From: Candidatus Dormiibacterota bacterium
GTDB lineage: Bacteria > Chloroflexota > Dormibacteria > Dormibacterales > Dormibacteraceae
Reading direction: 5' to 3'
DNA: 64,000 nt
Assembly: GCA_024280995.1 (NCBI GenBank)
Contig: JAMXLM010000037.1
Span: forward strand, 1 to 64,000
Shown: piece by piece, positions 48,012-56,866 of the stretch
Layout of the letters: every line of letters begins with the position of its first letter
Position numbering within the stretch: position 1 is the stretch's first letter
Notes under the pieces: model-generated
Seen by the model: only the letters and a program-made list of their open reading frames with translations
The model's database searches: none
What the model was told of the DNA's origin: nothing
Position numbers and translations under genes: made by a program

Positions 48012-49190
48012 CTAAGTCACGTAGGAAGGTGGGTAGACGGTTTTCATTACGCCCACCGCGGTCCACTGGCTCACCACCGCTGCCGCTCGCGTGTTCTGAC
48101 CTTCGTCCAGAGCGCCCGCTCCCGCGAACTTCACGCCCCCGCCGTTGATGCTGTCCCCGACCGGCACGTCGACGTTCAACGCCGCCGCGCGGATCGATTC
48201 CGACGACGGCGTGACGCCTGCGTTCGGCAGCACATCGTGGAACAGCGTCCAGCCACCGACAAAGCCGGCCACCGCGGGGATCTCCATCGAGCTGCTGCCG
48301 TAGGCGGCCTTCGCCTTCGCCAGCAAATCGCGGCCCGACGCCGACAGCGCGCCCGAGGTCACGTCGCCGTCCGGCTTGTCGGCCGCGTACACCCCGACCG
48401 ACCCGGACCCGAGCAGCTGGCTGAACGCCGGCATGCAGAACGCCGAGCTAGTGCCGATCGCGCCTTTGAACGTCACGTGCGCGGCCAGCAGCGCCCGCCA
48501 GATCGCCACCCCGTCATCGAGGTAGCTCACGTCCCACAGGAAGTCGGGCCGGTCCGCGGCGACGCGAGCGGCGATCGCGGTCGGGTCGTAAGCGGCGGGG
48601 TTGTACTCGACGACGTCGACCACGTCGATGCCGTCCTGCCTGGCCAGGGCCTCCTCGCCTCCGCCGACCGACCGGCCGTACACGTCGTTCACGCGAACCA
48701 CGACCGCGGTGGGGGCGATCACGTGGTCCTGCGGAACAAGCATGTCCCGCGTGAACGTCACGGCCATGCGGCCAAGCGAGCTGCCGGTCGCCACCGTGCG
48801 AAAGACGTATTTGCGCTGCGCGGTGATGGGGTCGGCGACCGCGCCCGTCTCCCAGTAGACCGTCTTCAGCTGTTCGGCGCGGGCAGATGCGGCGGCGGAA
48901 AGCGTCGAGCCGTACGTGCCGAGGATCGCCGGCACGTGGTACCTCGTGATGAGAGTGTCGACGGCGGCCACCGCCTGCTCCGGCGTCTGGGCATCGATGA
49001 CCTGCAGCCGGACGTTCGCGTGCGAGACCTTGAGCGACGCCTGCACGCCGGCAAGCTCTTCCCTACCACCGGGTGCCTGCGGCCCGCTCAGCGGATAGAT
49101 CGCGCCGAGCACCAGCTCGTGGCTGCTGGCCTGCGAAGCCTGACCGCACGCCGCAACCAGAAAAAGGACGAGCACCAGTCGCCGGATCAC
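48012..49190 (-). CDS. ABC transporter substrate-binding lipoprotein (branched-chain amino-acid type)
   Basis: A 392-residue type I periplasmic-binding-like protein: lipoprotein signal to LVAAC (Cys15), ELVLGAIYPLSGPQAPGGREELAGVQASLK, the AILGTYGSTLSAAASARAEQLKTVYWETGAVAD site region, and VTFTRDMLVPQDH... VVRVNDVYGRSVGGGEE. This is the Leu/Ile/Val-binding-protein family. No permease or ATPase is near. It is the last gene after the sulfurtransferase-thioredoxin set, ten bases after the thioredoxin gene. Confidence 0.85.
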   Translation of the reverse strand: MIRRLVLVLFLVAACGQASQASSHELVLGAIYPLSGPQAPGGREELAGVQASLKVSHANVRLQVIDAQTPEQAVAAVDTLITRYHVPAILGTYGSTLSAAASARAEQLKTVYWETGAVADPITAQRKYVFRTVATGSSLGRMAVTFTRDMLVPQDHVIAPTAVVVRVNDVYGRSVGGGEEALARQDGIDVVDVVEYNPAAYDPTAIAARVAADRPDFLWDVSYLDDGVAIWRALLAAHVTFKGAIGTSSAFCMPAFSQLLGSGSVGVYAADKPDGDVTSGALSASGRDLLAKAKAAYGSSSMEIPAVAGFVGGWTLFHDVLPNAGVTPSSESIRAAALNVDVPVGDSINGGGVKFAGAGALDEGQNTRAAAVVSQWTAVGVMKTVYPPSYVT

Positions 49191-49199
49191 CGGTTCAGG

Positions 49200-49610
49200 T
49201 TAAGCGGTGGCAGCACTCCCAAGCGCCGAACCCCGGGCCTCGGCCAGCTGGCGCTCAAGCTTCGGAGCGGGCGCGTACCCGTAGTTGATGTGCATGGCGT
49301 GGCCGTCGGCCGCCATCACGACCGTCGTCGGCAGCGTGTAGACCCGGAAGCGATCCGCGAGCGTGCGCTCCGAGACCGCATCCACCCTGTCGATCCGCAC
49401 GCCGCCGAGCTTTGCCAGCGCCGGCTCCTGGTGGGTCTTGCAGACGGTGCAGCTGTCACCGGTGAAATAGAGGATGTACGGGTCGGCGGCAGGCGCCCCC
49501 GCCGCGCCCGCCACCAAACGCCGCGCCCGCCAAGCCCGGAAGGTCTCCAGGCCGGCGGCGGCGAGCACCACTGCGCCCACCACCGCCAGAGCCCAGAGTT
49601 GCGCACTCAT
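49200..49610 (-). CDS. Membrane-anchored thioredoxin-like protein
   Basis: A 136-residue protein: N-terminal helix (LWALAVVGAVVLAAAGLETF), then a thioredoxin domain with ILYFTGDSCTVCKTHQEPAL (Cys-x-x-Cys), VDAVSERTLADRFRVYTLPTTVVM (cis-Pro) and DGHAMHINYGYAP. It should be a thiol reductant or oxidant outside the membrane. Its start overlaps the end of the DUF4395 gene by one base; the partnership of DUF4395 and thioredoxin is common. Confidence 0.86.
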   Translation of the reverse strand: MSAQLWALAVVGAVVLAAAGLETFRAWRARRLVAGAAGAPAADPYILYFTGDSCTVCKTHQEPALAKLGGVRIDRVDAVSERTLADRFRVYTLPTTVVMAADGHAMHINYGYAPAPKLERQLAEARGSALGSAATA

Positions 49611-50086
49611 CAGAATGTCCCGCTCGTCTCCGACGATCGGGTGGCTCGTACGAGACCTCGCTTTTCCAGCTGAAAGAAAATCTGGCAGCCGAGGCAGTAA
49701 CCGAAGGCCAGGTTGACGAAAGCCAGGACGGCCACCAGCAACGCCAGCGCCAGCCCGACGACCGGCAGTGGGATCAGGAACACCGACGCCACCGCCAGGA
49801 ATACCCCGCCCAGTCCCTGGGCGAAGTTGTGGGGTTCAGGACGGTCTTCAACCGGCTGCGGTTTGACGATTCCGCGCGGCTTCAGGACCTGCAGGTAGAC
49901 CTGCTTGAACAGCGCCAGACCCGGTGCGAACGTGCCCAGCAAGAGCACGATCGCGAGCAGCGGGATCAGGACGAGAATCGGCCGCCACACCGCGCTGCCG
50001 ACGAACGCCACCAGCACGGTCGCGACGATCCCGGTCTGGTTGACCTTGAGCGCCGAGTGGTCGACGTATCGAACGACGGAGCTCAT
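49610..50086 (-). CDS. DUF4395 membrane protein
   Basis: A 158-residue protein with three to four helices. VDHSALKVNQTGIVATVLVAFV opens DUF4395 and FAQGLGGVFLAVASVFL... FVNLAFGYCLGCQIFFQLEKRG closes it; the CLGC pair in the last helix is characteristic and may exchange electrons with thioredoxin and sulfurtransferase partners. ATG at 50086 overlaps the sulfurtransferase stop by four bases; the ORF-track start is too early. Confidence 0.87.
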   Translation of the reverse strand: MSSVVRYVDHSALKVNQTGIVATVLVAFVGSAVWRPILVLIPLLAIVLLLGTFAPGLALFKQVYLQVLKPRGIVKPQPVEDRPEPHNFAQGLGGVFLAVASVFLIPLPVVGLALALLVAVLAFVNLAFGYCLGCQIFFQLEKRGLVRATRSSETSGTF

Positions 50087-50925
50087 TTCTCGATTGGCAC
50101 CCGAATCGAGCTTCCCCACTCGGTCCACGAGCCGTCGTAGTTCTTCACGTCCGGGTAACCGAGCAGTTCGTGCAGCACGAACCAGGTGTGCGCCGAGCGC
50201 TCGCCGATGCGGCAGTACGCGATCACCTCTTTGTTGGCGACCACGCCTTTGCCGCCGTAGATCTCGTGCAGCTCGTCGGCGGTCTTGAACGTGCCGTCCT
50301 CAGCGTTGACCGCGGTCGCCCAGGGGATGCTCGCCGCGGTGGGGATGTGCCCGCCGCGCTGGGCGCCCTCCTGCGGCAGATTCTCCGGCGCGAGGAGCTC
50401 GCCCGAGAACTCCTTCGGCGAACGAACGTCCACGAGAGCCGCCTTGCCGATCTTGTCGAGCACGTGCTCACGGAACGCACGGATCTTCTCGTTCTGCGAG
50501 CCGGCGAAGTGGTACGTGGTCGCGGCGTAGTCCGGCACGTCAGTCGCGTAAGCGCGTCCTTCCTTCTCCCACTTCACGCGGCCGCCGTCGACCAGCTGGA
50601 CCTTGTCGTGGCCGTAGTACTTCAGGGCCCAGTACGCGTAGGCCGCGAACCAGTTGTTGTTGTCGCCATACAGCACGATGGTCGTGTCGGGCGTGATGCC
50701 GCTCTTGCCGAGAAGCGCGGCCAGGGCCTCGCGTGAAGCGATGTCGCGAGCGACCTGGTCCTGCAAGTCGCGCTTCCAGTTCCAGCCGACGGCGCCCTCG
50801 ATGTGGCCCTTCTCGTAGTTGGTCGGGTCGACGTCGACCTCGACCAGTCGAAGGCCCGAGTCTTTCGCATGCTCGTTGATCCAATCGGTGGTTACGAGCG
50901 GCTTGGTCTGTGTTTGAGAGCTCAA
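50083..50925 (-). CDS. Thiosulfate/3-mercaptopyruvate sulfurtransferase (two rhodanese domains)
   Basis: A 280-residue tandem rhodanese. The first domain (TTDWINEHAKDSGLRLVEVDVDPTNYEKGHIEGAVGWNWKRDLQD) lacks the active Cys; the second (ALVDVRSPKEFSG... GHIPTAASIPW) has the active loop VIAYCRIGERSAH, with CRIGER as in thiosulfate:cyanide sulfurtransferases. I choose TTG 50925 because GGAGG lies eight bases before it. First gene of the operon sulfurtransferase-DUF4395-thioredoxin-binding protein, which points to handling of reactive sulfur. Confidence 0.88.
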   Translation of the reverse strand: MSSQTQTKPLVTTDWINEHAKDSGLRLVEVDVDPTNYEKGHIEGAVGWNWKRDLQDQVARDIASREALAALLGKSGITPDTTIVLYGDNNNWFAAYAYWALKYYGHDKVQLVDGGRVKWEKEGRAYATDVPDYAATTYHFAGSQNEKIRAFREHVLDKIGKAALVDVRSPKEFSGELLAPENLPQEGAQRGGHIPTAASIPWATAVNAEDGTFKTADELHEIYGGKGVVANKEVIAYCRIGERSAHTWFVLHELLGYPDVKNYDGSWTEWGSSIRVPIEK

Positions 50926-51125
50926 ATCCAATACCTCCAGGAAATGCAAATGACGTGTCGAACGGTTGCGGGAGAAACCGAGCGGTCGAGTGGGCGCGGC
51001 TGTGACGCCGCGAGCAAACGACCGGTGCTAGCTACAGAAGCAGGCCGGGATGTGGGTCAAACGCTGGGCAGGCCAGGCGAGGTCCTGCATAGGCGATCAA
51101 TTCTAGGAAACACCCGGCCGTAGCG
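50926..51125. other. 200-base divergent leader region
   Basis: Divergent gap between the sulfurtransferase and dapF-like genes. It holds a six-base-stem hairpin (CGCGGC/GCCGCG near 51000) and GC-rich stretches but no riboswitch or promoter I can name. The minus-strand leader of the sulfurtransferase would be long enough for control by attenuation. Confidence 0.3.
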
Positions 51126-51983
51126 GTGAATTCCCTGACAATTGCGAACGTGTCGCAAGTAGAGTTGTTCAAGTACCAGGCGCTGGGCAACGACTACCTG
51201 GTGATGGACCTGCCGGGGCCGCTTGACGAGATCGTGCCGCTGCTGCCGCGCATCTGCGACCGCCATTTCGGCGTCGGTTCCGACGGGCTGCTCGCCTTCG
51301 ACCCGCAGGCGATGACGGTGCGGATCTTCAACCCTGACCGCTCGGAGGCGCAGAAGAGCGGCAACGGCTTGCGAATCACCGCCGCCCATGCGGTCCTGGT
51401 GCACGGAGCCGGCGAAGCCTTCGAGCTGCGCACCGCGGACCGGCCCAACGCCGTGCGTGTGCTGAGCGTCGACGGCGCGGAGGTCGTCAGCGAGATCGAC
51501 ATCGGCCGCCCATCCTTCCGCGCCGCAGACCTGCCCGCGAACTTCGACGGCGAGCCCGAGCACGTCGACCTCGACACACCGGCCGGCCGCGCCGAAGCCG
51601 TGCTGGTTTCGGTCGGCAATCCGCACTGCGTGGTCTTCGGCGAGACGGTGACGAAGGAACGGTGCCTGGAGCTGGGGCCGCACCTGGAACGGCACCCCGC
51701 GTTTCCCGAGCGGACCAACGTGCAGCTCTGCGAGGTGGTCGATCGCACGCGCGTGCGCGCGGAGATCTGGGAGCGCGGTGCGGGCTACACGCTTGCGTCG
51801 GGCACAAGCGCGAGCGCGGTCGCGGCTGCGTGCATGCGAAGGGGACTGGTAGACGACAGCGTCATGGTCGAGATGCCTGGCGGAAATCTGTCCGTGCGGC
51901 GCGAGAGAAATGGCGACCTGGTTCAATCGGGTCCGGCGCGCCGAGTGTTCCGGGGGAGGATCGACCTGCTCGACTTCGCCTGA
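51126..51983 (+). CDS. Diaminopimelate epimerase family protein lacking both catalytic Cys
   Basis: A 285-residue DapF-fold protein. FKYQALGNDYLVMD, RHFGVGSDGLL, RIFNPDRSEAQKSGNGLRI, VSVGNPHCVVF, and WERGAGYTLASGTSASAVAAA all align with DapF. In true epimerases the motifs are CGNGxR and ACGTG(A) with one catalytic Cys each; here they are SGNGLR (Ser78) and ASGTSAS (Ser225). So a two-Cys racemisation is not possible; it may bind or act on another substrate or be a lyase-like relative. GTG 51126 or GTG 51150 may be the start. Confidence 0.85.
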   Translation: MNSLTIANVSQVELFKYQALGNDYLVMDLPGPLDEIVPLLPRICDRHFGVGSDGLLAFDPQAMTVRIFNPDRSEAQKSGNGLRITAAHAVLVHGAGEAFELRTADRPNAVRVLSVDGAEVVSEIDIGRPSFRAADLPANFDGEPEHVDLDTPAGRAEAVLVSVGNPHCVVFGETVTKERCLELGPHLERHPAFPERTNVQLCEVVDRTRVRAEIWERGAGYTLASGTSASAVAAACMRRGLVDDSVMVEMPGGNLSVRRERNGDLVQSGPARRVFRGRIDLLDFA

Positions 51984-51987
51984 CGAT

Positions 51988-54369
51988 CTAGCTCAGGGCG
52001 ACGTCGTCGACGAGCGTGTAGCTTGGGGTTGCCGGGTCACCGTCGTCATGGTTCACGAAAGTGATGGTCACGTAGCTCCCGGCGTGCGCCGACAGGTTGA
52101 CCGTGACCTTCGTCCACACAACGTTCTTCACACACACCGGCGTCTGCACGGTGGACACATCGCCCGTGACGCCGTCGAGCAATGTGGCCGTAAACCAATC
52201 GTTCTTGACCTTGTCCGCGCATACCGATCGGTACCAGAAGGTCAGCTTGCCGCCGGAGGCCGGAACGTCGAACGTCTGCCCCAGGGTGCTGGTCGAAGAG
52301 GCTGAGGCAGATCCGATCTGAGCGGCGAACGTGCCGGTGTGCGGCGCCGCGATGAAGTCCACGTCACCAGACCCCGTCCATCCAATCAAGCCGCTCTCGA
52401 ACCCGCCGTTCACGATGCCTTTCGGAACGACCGTCAGCGACAGGCTGGCCGAGTGCGTGTGGAAGCCGTTGGTACCTGTGACCGTGACCGTGTACACGCC
52501 GGGCGCAACACTGAATCCGGCGTTCAGCGTCATGATCGCGAGGCCGCCAGCCGAGATGGTGCTGTCGACGCTGGCGGTCGGGCCGCCCGGCGACACCGCC
52601 ACCGAGAGGGTGATCGGGCTTGGGCCCACGAGCGCCGTGGTCAGCACGTCGACTCGCGTCAGGTCGCCGTGCGCGAGCGTGGCCGATGACGGGTCGTACG
52701 CAATGGTGAAGTCTGGAATCGGCAGTACCTGCACGGTCACGTCGACATAGTGCGTGGCGACGCCCTCGGTCCCGACGACGCGGACTCCATACGTGCCAGG
52801 CGCCAGTGACGGCGCCGCGGTGATCGTCATCGTCGCCGCGCCACCGGCCATAACCGACGACGGGCTGAAGGACGCCGTGATGCCTGGGTCGTTGGTCAGG
52901 CTCGAGAGCGCGATCGTGCCCGTGCCGCCGACCGCGGTGGTGCTTACCGTGACTGCAGGCAGCGGGTTGCCCAGATACGCACCGACCGAGGTGCGGTCGA
53001 CCGAGATGGCGAAATCGCTGCCGATCCCCACGCCGTGAAGCGGGATGACAAGCGAGCCGCCTGGAACGTTGCCGGTGAACGTCAGCTGCCCGAAACGGTC
53101 GCCCGGGGCAGTTGGCCCGAACGTCACCAGGAACAAGCAGCTGCTGCCTGCCGCCAAGGGGTCGGGACCGGCGGGGCAGTCGCTGCTCGACACGGAGAAG
53201 TCGCCACTGACCGAGAGAGTCATGACGAGTGGACCCGTCCCGGAGCTGAGCACCGAGTAAATGGCCGGCTGGCTCGTCGCGCCCACGTCCACCGAACCGA
53301 ACTCACCGGCGGTCGTGTTCAGGGTCAGCTGCGGATTGCCCGCGGCGGTGACGATGCCAGGACCCAGCTCCCACGTGTCGGCATCGAATGTGTTCGGGTT
53401 CACGCCGGCGTTGAAACCACCGAAGAGCACCATGCGGCCGAGCGCGGAGTCGTAGACCATCGACTGGCCCGCTCGGACGCTTGGCGCCGCCGCCGTCCAA
53501 TCGCGCGCCCATTGAGAGCCGTCCCACTCCCACGTGTCGTTCTCCTCGCCAAGGCTGTACGGCTGGATGTGGTCTCCGCCGAAGAGGATCGTGCGGTCGC
53601 TCACCGGGTCGTACGCCATGGAATGCCAGAACCTCGCGTACGGCGAAACGCTGGGCGTCATCTGCGTCCAGCTCGCTCCGTCCCACTCCCACGTGTCGGC
53701 CATGCGCTGCCCGGCGTTTACATCGCGCCCGCCGAACAGCACGGTCTTGTTTCGAGTCGAGTCGAATGCCATCGCCGCGCCCTGACGAGGCGTCGGCGAG
53801 TTGGCCGGGCTGGCCTGCGTCCAGTTAGTCCCGTCGTACTCCCACGTCTCTGGCATGGCGATTCCAAACGGATTGAACTCGCCGAACACGACCATTCGAC
53901 CACGCGTTGAGTCGTAGGCCATCGCCGCCCAGACCATCGGTGGCGGGGACGTGGCGAGGACGCGTTTGGTCCATGTCGTTCCATCCCACTCCCACGTGTC
54001 CGAGCTCGTCGCAGTTGGTGTCGACCCACCGAAGAGCACCGAGACGTGTCGGGTGCTGTCGTAGGCCATCGCGGCTCCCGCAAGCACTGGCGGCGAGACG
54101 GGCGGCGATGGATTGGTCCACGTCGATCCGTCCCATTCCCAGGTGTCACCAAGGTTCGCGGCCCCGTTGGAGGAGCCTCCGAACACCACCATTCGATTGC
54201 GTAGCGAGTCGTAAGCACTCGCCGCAAACACACGAGCCGGCGGCGATGCGCTCGGCGCTTCCTGCTCCCAGTTGAGTGCCACAGCCGCGGCGGTCGCTGG
54301 TACCGGCCCCAGGACGGCCGCGCCGGCAATCGTGCCGACGATCGCCGCCCGCAGCCATGACATGCGCAT
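51988..54369 (-). CDS. Large secreted kelch-type multidomain protein
   Basis: A 793-residue secreted protein. Signal peptide (AAIVGTIAGAAVLGPVPATAAA), then six kelch-like blades of about 53 residues marked by 'MAYDSxRxxxVLFGG...DTWEWDGxxWT' (for example MVVFGGSSNGAANLGDTWEW). Then an ASH/choice-of-anchor-like domain (GSVDVGATSQPAIYSVLSSG), two or three Ig-like repeats (ITLSVAVSPGGPTASVDST) and a C-terminal carbohydrate-binding-like domain (VNGGFESGLIGWTGSGDVDF... FVNHDDGDPATPSYTLVDDVAL). Likely binds sugars or surfaces outside the cell. Convergent with dapF, four bases apart. Confidence 0.83.
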   Translation of the reverse strand: MRMSWLRAAIVGTIAGAAVLGPVPATAAAVALNWEQEAPSASPPARVFAASAYDSLRNRMVVFGGSSNGAANLGDTWEWDGSTWTNPSPPVSPPVLAGAAMAYDSTRHVSVLFGGSTPTATSSDTWEWDGTTWTKRVLATSPPPMVWAAMAYDSTRGRMVVFGEFNPFGIAMPETWEYDGTNWTQASPANSPTPRQGAAMAFDSTRNKTVLFGGRDVNAGQRMADTWEWDGASWTQMTPSVSPYARFWHSMAYDPVSDRTILFGGDHIQPYSLGEENDTWEWDGSQWARDWTAAAPSVRAGQSMVYDSALGRMVLFGGFNAGVNPNTFDADTWELGPGIVTAAGNPQLTLNTTAGEFGSVDVGATSQPAIYSVLSSGTGPLVMTLSVSGDFSVSSSDCPAGPDPLAAGSSCLFLVTFGPTAPGDRFGQLTFTGNVPGGSLVIPLHGVGIGSDFAISVDRTSVGAYLGNPLPAVTVSTTAVGGTGTIALSSLTNDPGITASFSPSSVMAGGAATMTITAAPSLAPGTYGVRVVGTEGVATHYVDVTVQVLPIPDFTIAYDPSSATLAHGDLTRVDVLTTALVGPSPITLSVAVSPGGPTASVDSTISAGGLAIMTLNAGFSVAPGVYTVTVTGTNGFHTHSASLSLTVVPKGIVNGGFESGLIGWTGSGDVDFIAAPHTGTFAAQIGSASASSTSTLGQTFDVPASGGKLTFWYRSVCADKVKNDWFTATLLDGVTGDVSTVQTPVCVKNVVWTKVTVNLSAHAGSYVTITFVNHDDGDPATPSYTLVDDVALS

Positions 54370-54391
54370 CGGGGCGCAGACCCTAACTCAG

Positions 54392-54913
54392 TTAAGTGGT
54401 CGTGTCAAGCGAATCATCGGAGTACCGAGAGAGGAGCGCTTCGACGCTCATCGCGACCTCGACCGGCCAGCGGGCCTTGGCGCGCTCGCGCAGGCCGCGC
54501 GGGTGATAGATCGCGTCGAGTCCGACCATGAAATACCGCTCGAGCCGGTTTCGGATCGACTTCTTCACCGACCGAACTTCAAAGCCAAGCACCGCCCCGG
54601 CCTCGCCCATCAGCGAAGTGCCCCGAATCGTCGTTACGCCGGCAAACTCGCCCGCCCGCACGCGCGCGGCAAGTGCGGACAGGTCCTCGCGAAGGACATG
54701 CACCGCCCGAAAGGTTGAGTAGCCGGGACTCTTGCGCATCGCCGCCAGCGCGTGACCGTCGAGGTGCAGCTCGAGGACGTCGCCGGCACGCCGGATCGCG
54801 AACAGCGACCCGCTGCGCACGGGCGTGGCCGGGTGCGTTCGTGAGTAGAACCGCTCCCACGCTGTCCACACCCACGGCACCGCGCGGAACGCGCGCCATC
54901 TCAGGTCGGCCAA
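54392..54913 (-). CDS. Hypothetical protein, YkoP-like
   Basis: A 173-residue protein: RSGSLFAIRRAGDVLELHLDGHALAAMRKSP, LSALAARVRAGEFAGVTTIRGTSLMGEAGAVLGFEVR and the C-terminal PVEVAMSVEALLSRY. The 'GDvleLHLd...l... LGFeV... p.e.amS...Ll.rY' arrangement resembles the YkoP domain; I give this as a weak call. It begins at the base after the MFS gene's stop and is the last gene of a seven-gene run. Confidence 0.55.
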   Translation of the reverse strand: MADLRWRAFRAVPWVWTAWERFYSRTHPATPVRSGSLFAIRRAGDVLELHLDGHALAAMRKSPGYSTFRAVHVLREDLSALAARVRAGEFAGVTTIRGTSLMGEAGAVLGFEVRSVKKSIRNRLERYFMVGLDAIYHPRGLRERAKARWPVEVAMSVEALLSRYSDDSLDTTT

Positions 54914-56191
54914 TCAGGCGAACCTCACCCGGCGTACGACCGCGGCGCCGAGGAGCAACGAGACCGCCGCGACCATGAACACGAGCCGGTAGGCAAGAGC
55001 CTCGACACCCAGCGCGCCGGCGGCGAGGATCACTACCCCGCCGATCGCGGGTGCGATCAGGGTCGGCAGGTTGATCGACACAGTGAAGATCCCGAGGTCG
55101 CGGGCCGAGCTTCCGGCGCCAGGCAAGGAATCGATGGCGAGCGCCCAATCGACGCTCAAGTAAGCGCCGTAGCCGAGGCCGAACAGGATTCCCAGCGGCG
55201 CCAGTGGCAGCTGCGCCGGCGCGAAAACGAAGATCCACGCCGCTGCGGCCATGGCGAGGTTGGCGGCGACGACGATCTTGACCCGCGGAATGCGGTCCGA
55301 TGCAATGCCCAGCACGAGCGAGCTCGCGAGCGCGCCGGCGAGCGCGAGGAGTGCGATCGCCACCGTCGCGCCGACGAACGTCGTGCTCCCGTTCGTCGAG
55401 GCGAGGTAGTACTCGATGTACGTCAGGAAAAGGGTCAGCCCGATCATGACGAGGGCACGGGCGCCGAAAACCAGGCGAAATCGTTGGTCCGCGAACAGCT
55501 GGGTCCACGGGTGTGGGCGCTGCGCAACCGGCGAGGGCTCGTCAACCCCGAGCATGGTGACGGCGGCGCAAACGACCAGAACGCCGGCGGCCGCCGCGTA
55601 GAACAGCAGCGCGCCGTGCGTCACCTGCGCGGCAAGCTGCGCGCCCGCCTTCACGCCGCCGAGCAGCAGTCCGGCGGCGGCAAGACTCCCTACGCTGCCG
55701 AGAAGCGTCATCAATCCGAGCCAGCCCGACGCCGCCCCGCGCTGCGATGCGTCGACGACGTCGGGCAGCATGCCCTGGTACGCCGCGGTCGCGACGTTCG
55801 TGCCCACCTGGACGATGGCGAAGCCGGCCAGGAACACCAGGAGTGGGGTCGTGACGGCGAGGCCGGCCTGTCCGATCAACGCCACCGCGATGCCTGCGAC
55901 GATCAGCTGGCGGCGGCGTCCGAATCGCGACTTCAGGCGGTCCGATGCGGCGCCTCCGAGCGGCGTCGCGATGAGCGCGATCATCGCGGCGAAGAACGAA
56001 AGCACACTGACCGCCAGCGCCTGGTCTGAGCTTGCGATCGCCCCTCGGTCGACCAGCAGCAGCATCTGCGCGGGGACGACGATCGGGAGCAGCGCCGAGG
56101 ACTGAAAGTTCAGACCCAGCCAGAGCGCGCTGAGCGTCGCCTGGTCCTGCACGCGCAGGCGCGCCTGCGCGACGGCCGCGACGCGCTCCAT
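54914..56191 (-). CDS. Major facilitator superfamily transporter
   Basis: A 425-residue transporter with 12 predicted helices. The cytoplasmic loop motif GGAASDRLKSRFGRRRQLIVAG is the MFS A motif, repeated in weaker form as LVLGIASDRIPRVKIVVAAN in the second half. NFQSSALLPIVVPAQMLLL in helix 1 and the general layout resemble sugar-cation symporter-like (SLC45-type) members. Substrate unknown. Four bases after the HAD gene, in the greA-led run. Confidence 0.86.
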   Translation of the reverse strand: MERVAAVAQARLRVQDQATLSALWLGLNFQSSALLPIVVPAQMLLLVDRGAIASSDQALAVSVLSFFAAMIALIATPLGGAASDRLKSRFGRRRQLIVAGIAVALIGQAGLAVTTPLLVFLAGFAIVQVGTNVATAAYQGMLPDVVDASQRGAASGWLGLMTLLGSVGSLAAAGLLLGGVKAGAQLAAQVTHGALLFYAAAAGVLVVCAAVTMLGVDEPSPVAQRPHPWTQLFADQRFRLVFGARALVMIGLTLFLTYIEYYLASTNGSTTFVGATVAIALLALAGALASSLVLGIASDRIPRVKIVVAANLAMAAAAWIFVFAPAQLPLAPLGILFGLGYGAYLSVDWALAIDSLPGAGSSARDLGIFTVSINLPTLIAPAIGGVVILAAGALGVEALAYRLVFMVAAVSLLLGAAVVRRVRFA

Positions 56192-56195
56192 CTGC

Positions 56196-56858
56196 CTAGG
56201 AGCGCACCACAGTTTTCACCGCTCTCGGAAGTTCCGCGAGCCCGCCGATGACGGCGTCCGCAAGGGACGGATCGTCGCTCTCGCCCTGGCGGTTCACCCA
56301 GATCCGCGAGATCCCGAGCTCGTGCGTCGGGCGGATGTCGTGGAAGTAGCTCTGTGCGACATGTATCCAGACATCGGCGGCAGAGCCGAATATCGACCAG
56401 AACGCATTGAAGTGCGCGGGGTTTGGCTTGTATGCGGACACGTCTTCGGCCGTCACCACCGCATCGAAAGGCACAGGCAGCCGCCGCCGGGTCAACGCGA
56501 TGATGTCGCGGTCGCAGTTGGTCAGCAGCGCGAGCTTCCAGCCGTCCTCGCGCAGCTCGGCCAGCGCCGCGCCGACGTCGGCGAACGGCCGCCAGTACGG
56601 AATCGTCGCGACCAACGCGGTCGCGTCGTCGGGCTTGAGCTCTAGCGACAACCTTTGCGCTGCGCGACGGGTCGTCTCGGCGAGCACGTCAAGGTAGGGC
56701 TTGAACGGGCCCTCTTCGACCTCCGCCTCAAGCGTGCTGTAGGCGTCGAGGAACGCGTCACCGCGACCTGGGAAGAGAAGCTCACCGGTCGTGCCGATTC
56801 CGTGCCGCCAGTCGATCAACGTCCCGAAACAGTCGAACGTCAACCACCGGCCGGCCAC
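56196..56858 (-). CDS. HAD-superfamily hydrolase (haloacid dehalogenase type)
   Basis: A 220-residue HAD enzyme: motif I LTFDCFGTLIDW (Asp nucleophile), motif II LALLTNCDRDII, the Lys in VSAYKPNPAHFN and IHVAQSYFHDIRPTHELGISRIWVNRQG. This resembles (S)-2-haloacid dehalogenases and related phosphatases. GTG at 56858 chosen; the ORF-track start overlaps AIM24. It lies in a run of tightly spaced genes; no link to a pathway is clear. Confidence 0.87.
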   Translation of the reverse strand: MAGRWLTFDCFGTLIDWRHGIGTTGELLFPGRGDAFLDAYSTLEAEVEEGPFKPYLDVLAETTRRAAQRLSLELKPDDATALVATIPYWRPFADVGAALAELREDGWKLALLTNCDRDIIALTRRRLPVPFDAVVTAEDVSAYKPNPAHFNAFWSIFGSAADVWIHVAQSYFHDIRPTHELGISRIWVNRQGESDDPSLADAVIGGLAELPRAVKTVVRS

Positions 56859-56866
56859 GAGCGCGA

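Noticed and set aside
47745-49673. 642-codon plus-strand ORF
   Set aside because: Antisense shadow of the binding-protein and thioredoxin genes; composition typical of a GC-rich false frame.
50926-51125. Riboswitch upstream of the sulfurtransferase gene
   Set aside because: The leader is long and has one hairpin, but no conserved core of a SAM or other known riboswitch could be found by eye.
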